Below, one piece after another: positions 16,194-20,182 of a DNA stretch of 20,182 nucleotides. Below the pieces are notes generated by a model. That model worked only from the letters and a program-made list of their open reading frames with translations, made no database searches and was not told where the DNA came from. Each line of letters opens with the position of its first letter. Positions within the stretch are counted from its first letter, which is position 1. Source of the stretch: a virus; IMG/VR virus record IMGVR_UViG_3300025131_000561, positions 1 to 20,182 of that record. One strand, 5' to 3'. A program made the translations under genes and the position numbers.

Positions 16194-17093
16194 TCAATCT
16201 CTATAAAAATCGCTCTTAGGGTCAAATTGTTGCGTGTCACTCACAATAACTCGTTCTCGGGGTACTTTAACTTCGACCGCGTTTTCGCGCCGAATAATTT
16301 TAGGTCTTTTCTGATTTTTTCCTTCTCCAATCAAATACCCCAATACATTGAAATTAATTTTTGTTAGATATACCCTTTCTTCATCGGTGTAAGATGCAAG
16401 ATTGTTTTCGTGAGTTATCTCTTTCATAAAGACTTCATATTGATGGCCGGCCCGTTTAATTAAAAAAGAATTGATATGGCCCCCCAACGTTGTAAACGGC
16501 TGCAACATTTGATTCATATTTTGTTGATAGTTTGTTTTGAGAGTGAGGGCGTAATTAATGTCCACATAAACAGGTTGCGGCATGTATAGTGTTTCAACTA
16601 CAATTTTTTTATTCTTCTTGATCTTAGGGTAATAAGGCTGGCGGCCAGGAGTTCTATTGACAGTACTAAACTTTTTTCTATTACTCGCCACAGAAAAGTT
16701 GGTTGTTTTATCTTGAACAATTCTTCTTCCAATAGTAATTCTGCCACCATGATCTGATTCTGTCATGAGTGGGGGCGCTCCATAATACTTACCTTTTCTT
16801 TCTAAATTTTTAGCTATAGAGGTCTTTTCTATGCTCATTATAGGATAAATTAATGTACCATCTAGATCATATAATTCTTTTTTCTCTTTTGTAAAGAATG
16901 CGCGCTCTGGGGATGACCAGATAATAGGTACTTTTTTCCACCCTTTGTTTGTTTCAACGTGAATATTCATTTTATCGTTAATATAATCATAAAAGGCAAA
17001 GTCGATTGTTTCTAAATCTGAGGGCTCCATTATGACTTCGTTTAGAACATCATTGGCATTTTCAATTCCAGTATATGAGTAATCAGGTGCCAT
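16194..17093 (-). CDS. 15: Tail completion / sheath stabiliser protein, gp15-like
   Basis: A 299-residue protein. Order and spacing follow T4 gp15 (272 residues): VPIIWSSPERAFF (compare VPITYASKEHFMM), LIYPIMSIEKTSI (compare the ILPRINLHLVDFSY segment), VYVDINYALTLKTNYQQNMN followed by QMLQPF (compare IYELSIFTRYEDDMFQIVEQ followed by ILPYFQ), and YLTKINFNVLGYLI (compare IEWSLTFEVNGWMY). In T4 a gp15 hexamer caps the tail and joins it to the neck. The gene starts inside the end of the gp14-like gene (11-base overlap), as expected for proteins of one connector. The C-terminus is basic and then acidic (RRENAVEVKVPRERVIV). Confidence 0.75.
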   Translation of the reverse strand: MAPDYSYTGIENANDVLNEVIMEPSDLETIDFAFYDYINDKMNIHVETNKGWKKVPIIWSSPERAFFTKEKKELYDLDGTLIYPIMSIEKTSIAKNLERKGKYYGAPPLMTESDHGGRITIGRRIVQDKTTNFSVASNRKKFSTVNRTPGRQPYYPKIKKNKKIVVETLYMPQPVYVDINYALTLKTNYQQNMNQMLQPFTTLGGHINSFLIKRAGHQYEVFMKEITHENNLASYTDEERVYLTKINFNVLGYLIGEGKNQKRPKIIRRENAVEVKVPRERVIVSDTQQFDPKSDFYRD

Positions 17094-17589
17094 CGAAAGT
17101 CCCCTCTCTTGCTTTTACACATTTTGCTTCGATTTCAAACACTCTATCCCAGCCTGCCCACGCTTGTCCAAATATTTGTTTTGGATAGTTGAGTGTAAGA
17201 ATTTCAAAATAATCTTGGCCATATAAAACGAAATCACCTTCACGGACATATATGTTTTGATCTTCTGTTAGGCGGCGCCGGTGGAATTTAACTGTGATTG
17301 ATAATCTTTTATCAATCCCTAAATTAGATACGGTAGTGGCATAACCCAACCATGTTACAAGGGCATGAACTCTTATAGGGGCTAAAAAGCTTTTTTCAAT
17401 AGCTTCCCCATACAAAGGATGAAAATTAGTATTTTCTATGCTAATAGGATAATAAATAACTTCTTGGCCAATAACACGCTCTATTAATTCATCATTTACT
17501 TGTTTTACAAGATCCCGCTCTTTTTTACCTAAAAATAAAGGTGGTGGCGGAGCAGCAGGCTGAGACCATTTATTTTTGTCTAAAGGCAT
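17083..17589 (-). CDS. 14: Neck protein, gp14-like
   Basis: A 168-residue protein, shorter than T4 gp14 (256). Matches by eye are GQEVIYYPIS (compare GVECYYVPRE), HPLYGEAIEKSF (compare DLIFGEDLKNKF), and REGDFVLYGQDYFEILTLNY then IFGQAWAGWDRVFEIEAKCV (compare EGDLIYFPMDNSLFEINWV and the region after it). It has a Pro-rich N-terminal arm (PAAPPPPLF). In T4, gp13 and gp14 form the neck that closes the filled head and receives the tail. The position between gp13-like and gp15-like genes supports the call. It begins 6 bases after the upstream stop. Confidence 0.75.
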   Translation of the reverse strand: MPLDKNKWSQPAAPPPPLFLGKKERDLVKQVNDELIERVIGQEVIYYPISIENTNFHPLYGEAIEKSFLAPIRVHALVTWLGYATTVSNLGIDKRLSITVKFHRRRLTEDQNIYVREGDFVLYGQDYFEILTLNYPKQIFGQAWAGWDRVFEIEAKCVKAREGTFDGT

Positions 17590-17595
17590 TCTGTT

Positions 17596-18894
17596 TTATC
17601 CCACATATACCTTTAATGGTATGTGCTTGTCAATAGTATTTACGGCCTCCATGAGTTTAGCATCATCTTCCATTAACTTTGTATAAGTTAGCTCATCTAA
17701 GATGGTTTTTAATTCTTCTCTTAAATCTTTCTGTTCAGTGTGTGCCTGCGTTAATAAATCCTTGCCATCTAATGTTACGCTGTCGCCAGGAATTGGTATT
17801 GTACTAAATTTACTTCTAATCGTGCCCAAGGTCTCTTTGGAGAGTGCCAATGCAAACCTTCGAATCCACTGTTTGCCAATCGCATTAATGTTCTCATAGG
17901 GAAGGTTTTCGAAAGGCAATGTATTTAAGTTATTAATGCCATCGCTGGTGGACCCACCGCCGCGGCCTTCAGTGTCATCGGTTGTCCATGGGTCTGAATC
18001 AACAAAAAATTCCATCCAGAATCTTTTTGGACTAGTTTGAACCATGTTGGGAAATATTCTTATTCTATTGTTTTTTATTTCATACGAATATTGTGAATTT
18101 CTTGTATAAATTGCATCTTCAAAGGCCATAGACTGTGCTTTGTTTTGCCACACAGGAATTATTTGAAATGTTGAGTCGTCTGTCCATTGGCCGTAGCTAG
18201 ATAAATCCCCGACTGTATTTAAGCCGCCGTAATATCCGTAAAACCGCCACATAGCTTGTGCGGTTTTATAATAAACCTTTGTTACATTAATTCTTTTATT
18301 TCCTACTTTCCCGTAAAAATCCAAAGAGTCGTTTGAGGCCGCTGAAGAAGAAATAATTTGTTGCAAATCAAAATCTTGGTTCCCTGTCGACCCACTAAAG
18401 GATGCAGAATAGATTGTCACTTCGCCGCCAAAACCAATTTCAGTAGAGGTGCCAAGACCAACTCTTCGAGCATACGAAAACTCGAATCGCGGGAATTTAA
18501 GGTTAACATTTTGTTTATACAAGTTGCTTCCGCTTTGAATCTGCCCATCTTGGTCAAATGTACCGGTAGAAAAGCCCATCAAATCTGATAATGAATTTTT
18601 TGCTTGATGTAGGTTAAGAATATAAGAATATTCTAATGTAGATTCTTCGTAAGCTGCAAAAACACTACCACTGGTTAATTCAATGTCTAATACGTCTCCA
18701 CCAAACTTTTTATACGTGTAGGCAACCTGATCGGCTGCTCCGGAACAAAAATATTGGGAAAACAAATCCGAGGAAGAAGTAGAGTATAGCTGAAAAGGTA
18801 GTTCTGTGCTGTTTTCTACATTACCAGCAACGCTTGCAGATGGAAGCACCACCGTGCTTGTCTGGGATTGTGGATTTAAGGTGGGACGCGCCAT
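17596..18894 (-). CDS. 13: Neck protein, gp13-like
   Basis: A 432-residue protein, longer than T4 gp13 (309). The N-terminal segment VAYTYKKFGGDVLDIELTSG, then VFAAYEESTLEYSYILN (about 57-94), is the conserved neck/head-completion pattern in which an acidic helix follows a 'LDIEL' strand. The C-terminal part (343-410), with FALALSKETLGTIRSKFSTI, then PIPG and LDGKDLLTQA, is another conserved block of this family. The middle is Ser/Gly/Tyr-rich and beta-type and may be an inserted domain. It probably sits directly on the portal. A late motif copy and GGAG precede the start. First gene of the gp13-gp14-gp15 unit. Confidence 0.7.
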   Translation of the reverse strand: MARPTLNPQSQTSTVVLPSASVAGNVENSTELPFQLYSTSSSDLFSQYFCSGAADQVAYTYKKFGGDVLDIELTSGSVFAAYEESTLEYSYILNLHQAKNSLSDLMGFSTGTFDQDGQIQSGSNLYKQNVNLKFPRFEFSYARRVGLGTSTEIGFGGEVTIYSASFSGSTGNQDFDLQQIISSSAASNDSLDFYGKVGNKRINVTKVYYKTAQAMWRFYGYYGGLNTVGDLSSYGQWTDDSTFQIIPVWQNKAQSMAFEDAIYTRNSQYSYEIKNNRIRIFPNMVQTSPKRFWMEFFVDSDPWTTDDTEGRGGGSTSDGINNLNTLPFENLPYENINAIGKQWIRRFALALSKETLGTIRSKFSTIPIPGDSVTLDGKDLLTQAHTEQKDLREELKTILDELTYTKLMEDDAKLMEAVNTIDKHIPLKVYVG

Positions 18895-18910
18895 TCATTA
18901 GTTCTCCTTA

Positions 18911-18920
18911 CTATAAATAG
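18911..18920 (-). promoter_or_regulatory. Candidate late promoter motif upstream of the gp13-like gene
   Basis: Coding-strand CTATTTATAG, 16 bases before the start codon, immediately ahead of the ribosome binding site (AAGGAG). This copy is nearly palindromic (ACTATTTATAGT), so it also fits a T4-like TATAAATA box read on the opposite strand. Confidence 0.4.
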
Positions 18921-18953
18921 TTGGAGAAAGCAGAAAAAGCTACAGAGAAAGTA

Positions 18954-19097
18954 TTAGCTATCTTCCTTCTTTTTCCAAAATGGTCTCTTTTTCTCTTTTT
19001 TAACCTTTTTTGTCGTTTCTTCCACGATCTCTGCGACCTCTTGCGCCGCTTTTTTTACTTTTCTTGTTAACCAAAGTTTTTTCCATTTTTTACCCAT
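18954..19097 (-). CDS. 47-residue highly basic peptide of unknown function
   Basis: I chose the start at 19097 because AGGAGG (19109-19104) lies 6 bases upstream. A longer reading from 19136 would place the start upstream of the late motif and has no ribosome binding site. The 47 residues include 16 Lys and 2 Arg against 7 acidic residues. The middle (AAQEVAEIVEETTKKVKK) forms an amphipathic helix, with aromatic basic ends (KKWKKLWL and RPFWKKK). Possible roles are a nucleic-acid-binding or head-internal protein, or a membrane-surface peptide; nothing in the sequence decides. It lies between the capsid terminator and the neck genes, with its own late motif, so it should be expressed late. Confidence 0.65.
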   Translation of the reverse strand: MGKKWKKLWLTRKVKKAAQEVAEIVEETTKKVKKEKKRPFWKKKEDS

Positions 19098-19112
19098 GAT
19101 GAGCCTCCTTTC

Positions 19113-19122
19113 TAATAAATAG
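19113..19122 (-). promoter_or_regulatory. Candidate late promoter motif restarting transcription after the capsid terminator
   Basis: Coding-strand CTATTTATTA (preceded by A), 15 bases before the start of the 47-residue peptide and directly ahead of a strong AGGAGG site. As it is the first motif downstream of the capsid terminator, it is the natural place for transcription of the neck and tail genes to begin again. Confidence 0.5.
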
Positions 19123-19187
19123 TTTCTAATACCCAAAATCTCAAAAAATTGGCCGCGTAAATTTTGGCATATTCACTTTTTAGAAGT

Positions 19188-19221
19188 AAAAAAAGCCCTC
19201 ACCTTTTCAGGGGTGAGGGCT
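19188..19221 (-). terminator. Intrinsic terminator after the major capsid gene
   Basis: On the coding strand a perfect 10-bp stem (AGCCCTCACC, loop of 8, GGTGAGGGCT; arms at 19221-19212 and 19203-19194) is followed by a run of seven T (19194-19188). It lies 30 bases after the capsid stop codon. This is a textbook rho-independent terminator and would separate heavy capsid transcription from the neck genes. Confidence 0.93.
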
Positions 19222-19250
19222 AATACTAGATTAAAAATCTATCTTATGGT

Positions 19251-20182
19251 TTAGTTGCCACTCTCACCAAGCAGTCCGCGAACGACGACTAAGCCGTACA
19301 TATCGGGACGAACCATCTTCTTGGCATATCGAGTCATGACACCCTTGCGGGGCACGAAATCTTCCACACCAAAGATTGTGGGAGTAACTTGCAACGGCAC
19401 ATAAGGAGCATATACATAGCCACTTTCAAGGAAGCTATTGCCCTTACGACCGACCAAACAAAGATTGCGCGGGAAGTAAGGATCGACGAAAACGTCAAAT
19501 TTCTTACTTACACTACCAACCTTTTGCGCACCTGCGACACCTTTGTTGTCATCAGCAGTCACACTAGCTCGGAAGCCAGCAGTAAACTCCATGATATTTG
19601 CAACTTCCGGAGAAGTAACAACAAAGTTGGCACCACCACGCAAGGTCTTCCGATGAATCTGAGCAGAAACATCATTGATTGTCTCAATGAGAGTCTCATA
19701 CCACTCAGAAACGGTACCGGTGAAGTCCGGAGCTTTCGCAGAAGCACCGACTTCGGCTCCAGTAGATCGATTTACGAACAAACCGGGGGAGCGGGACCAG
19801 TAGTACGTGCCTGCCGATGCGCCCTTAACGAGGTCTTCCATGATCTCGCGGTCAATCTCAAGAGCAATTTGCTCAGAAAGAATTGACGTAAGCTCAACTT
19901 CGGCATCCAGATTATGGTAAGCATTAAGATCTTGACCAAGTTCTGGTGTCCACTTAGCTTTCAGCTTTTTGGTGATAGCCGTGACAGACACGGAATCGAC
20001 TTTCAAATCAATTTCGGGAATGGCAGTATTATTTTCCAATCCCCACGTATCTGTACCAACAACTGCACCAATAGCATTAGTTGAACCAGCCGCTGTGGCA
20101 GTTGCACTAAAGTCATCAGTCATCGCCCACGAGAAAGAAGCAGCCGTGTCAACTGCTGTACCACATTGAACTGGGCTCAGCA
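19251..20182 (-). CDS. 23: Major capsid protein (gp23-like), C-terminal part, cut by the window edge
   Basis: The frame is open through the window edge: upstream of the Met at 20123 it continues as LSPVQCGTAVDTAASFSWA, so that Met is internal. About 309 residues are visible, against 521 in T4 gp23. Features of the family's C-terminal half include LGQDLNAYHNLDAEVELTS, then ILSEQIALEIDREIMEDLV, then NVVTSPEVANIMEF-type strands (read here as FVVTSPEVANIMEF), then VFVDPYFPRN and YVYAPYVPLQ, and FVPRKGVMTRYAKKMVRP near the end. This is the shell subunit with the HK97-type fold. The codon use looks more GC-rich and uniform than in the neighbouring genes, as expected for the most highly expressed phage protein. 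A strong terminator follows. Confidence 0.93.
   Translation of the reverse strand, partial: LSPVQCGTAVDTAASFSWAMTDDFSATATAAGSTNAIGAVVGTDTWGLENNTAIPEIDLKVDSVSVTAITKKLKAKWTPELGQDLNAYHNLDAEVELTSILSEQIALEIDREIMEDLVKGASAGTYYWSRSPGLFVNRSTGAEVGASAKAPDFTGTVSEWYETLIETINDVSAQIHRKTLRGGANFVVTSPEVANIMEFTAGFRASVTADDNKGVAGAQKVGSVSKKFDVFVDPYFPRNLCLVGRKGNSFLESGYVYAPYVPLQVTPTIFGVEDFVPRKGVMTRYAKKMVRPDMYGLVVVRGLLGESGN

Noticed and set aside
19134-19136. Longer start (60 residues) for the basic peptide
   Set aside because: No ribosome binding site precedes it and it would place the candidate late promoter inside the gene; the Met at 19097 has AGGAGG at good spacing.
19133-19167. Inverted repeat CCAAAAT ... ATTTTGG in the gap upstream of the 47-residue gene
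   Set aside because: Only 7 bp, AT-rich and with a 21-base loop, without a U-tract on either side; likely to occur by chance in this composition.
19389-19886. 165-codon open frame on the plus strand opposite the capsid gene
   Set aside because: The minus frame is a clear gp23-like capsid protein; the plus frame has no recognisable motif or start signal. A minus-strand 62-codon frame inside the same region (19559-19747) is also a shadow.
20121-20123. Met codon as the start of the capsid protein
   Set aside because: The frame stays open to the window edge, no ribosome binding site precedes this Met, and a gp23-type protein needs about 200 further N-terminal residues.
1-20182. tRNA genes, CRISPR arrays, insertion sequences or attachment sites
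   Set aside because: I found no cloverleaf-like stretch, spaced direct repeats, transposase or integrase reading frame; the gaps between genes are all under about 160 bases.

Overview
This window is a tightly packed piece of a tailed-phage genome (or prophage) from the T4-like contractile-tail group. It is AT-rich, and every credible gene lies on the minus strand, so the text below runs from high to low coordinates, in the direction of transcription. The neck, sheath, tube, LysM-like wedge and capsid proteins can be recognised as T4-type, but their lengths differ (for example a 1148-residue sheath) and the order is capsid, then neck, then tail. With a family A DNA polymerase directly behind the baseplate genes, this points to a distant T4 relative ('far T4', perhaps Rhodothermus phage RM378-like) rather than a close T4 or classical cyanophage relative. 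The host cannot be told from the sequence.

Region 1 (20182-18954) holds the C-terminal part of a gp23-like major capsid protein, a strong intrinsic terminator on its 3' side, and a 47-residue very basic peptide. Region 2 (18894-16194) is the neck and tail-completion set: gp13-like, gp14-like and gp15-like proteins, closely spaced or overlapping. Region 3 (16114-11212) holds an enlarged gp18-like sheath and two different gp19-like tube-fold proteins. Region 4 (11164-7816) holds a gp26-like tail assembly protein with four cysteines, a small overlapping protein, and the tape measure protein. Region 5 (7783-2156) is the baseplate: a tube- or baseplate-like protein, a gp53-like LysM wedge protein, a 950-residue probable hub protein with a central coiled coil, and an unrecognised 471-residue protein. 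Region 6 (2151-1) switches to DNA metabolism: a 394-residue family A DNA polymerase without an exonuclease domain, a 288-residue protein that looks like a degenerate FtsZ/tubulin homologue, and the first codons of another gene, possibly the single-strand DNA-binding protein.

Together the genes encode most of a contractile tail, its neck and the shell protein, followed by a replication-linked cassette. Stops and starts overlap as TAATG at 3571 and at 967, so the last baseplate genes and the polymerase/tubulin-like pair look translationally coupled. A repeated 10-base motif (CTATTTATTA or CTATTTATAG on the coding strand) lies just upstream of the ribosome binding sites of four late genes and is a candidate late promoter. 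The most interesting items are the tubulin-like protein coupled to the exonuclease-less polymerase, the enlarged sheath, and the recurrent late motif. There is no non-coding stretch over 300 bases, and I saw no tRNA, CRISPR array or insertion sequence.
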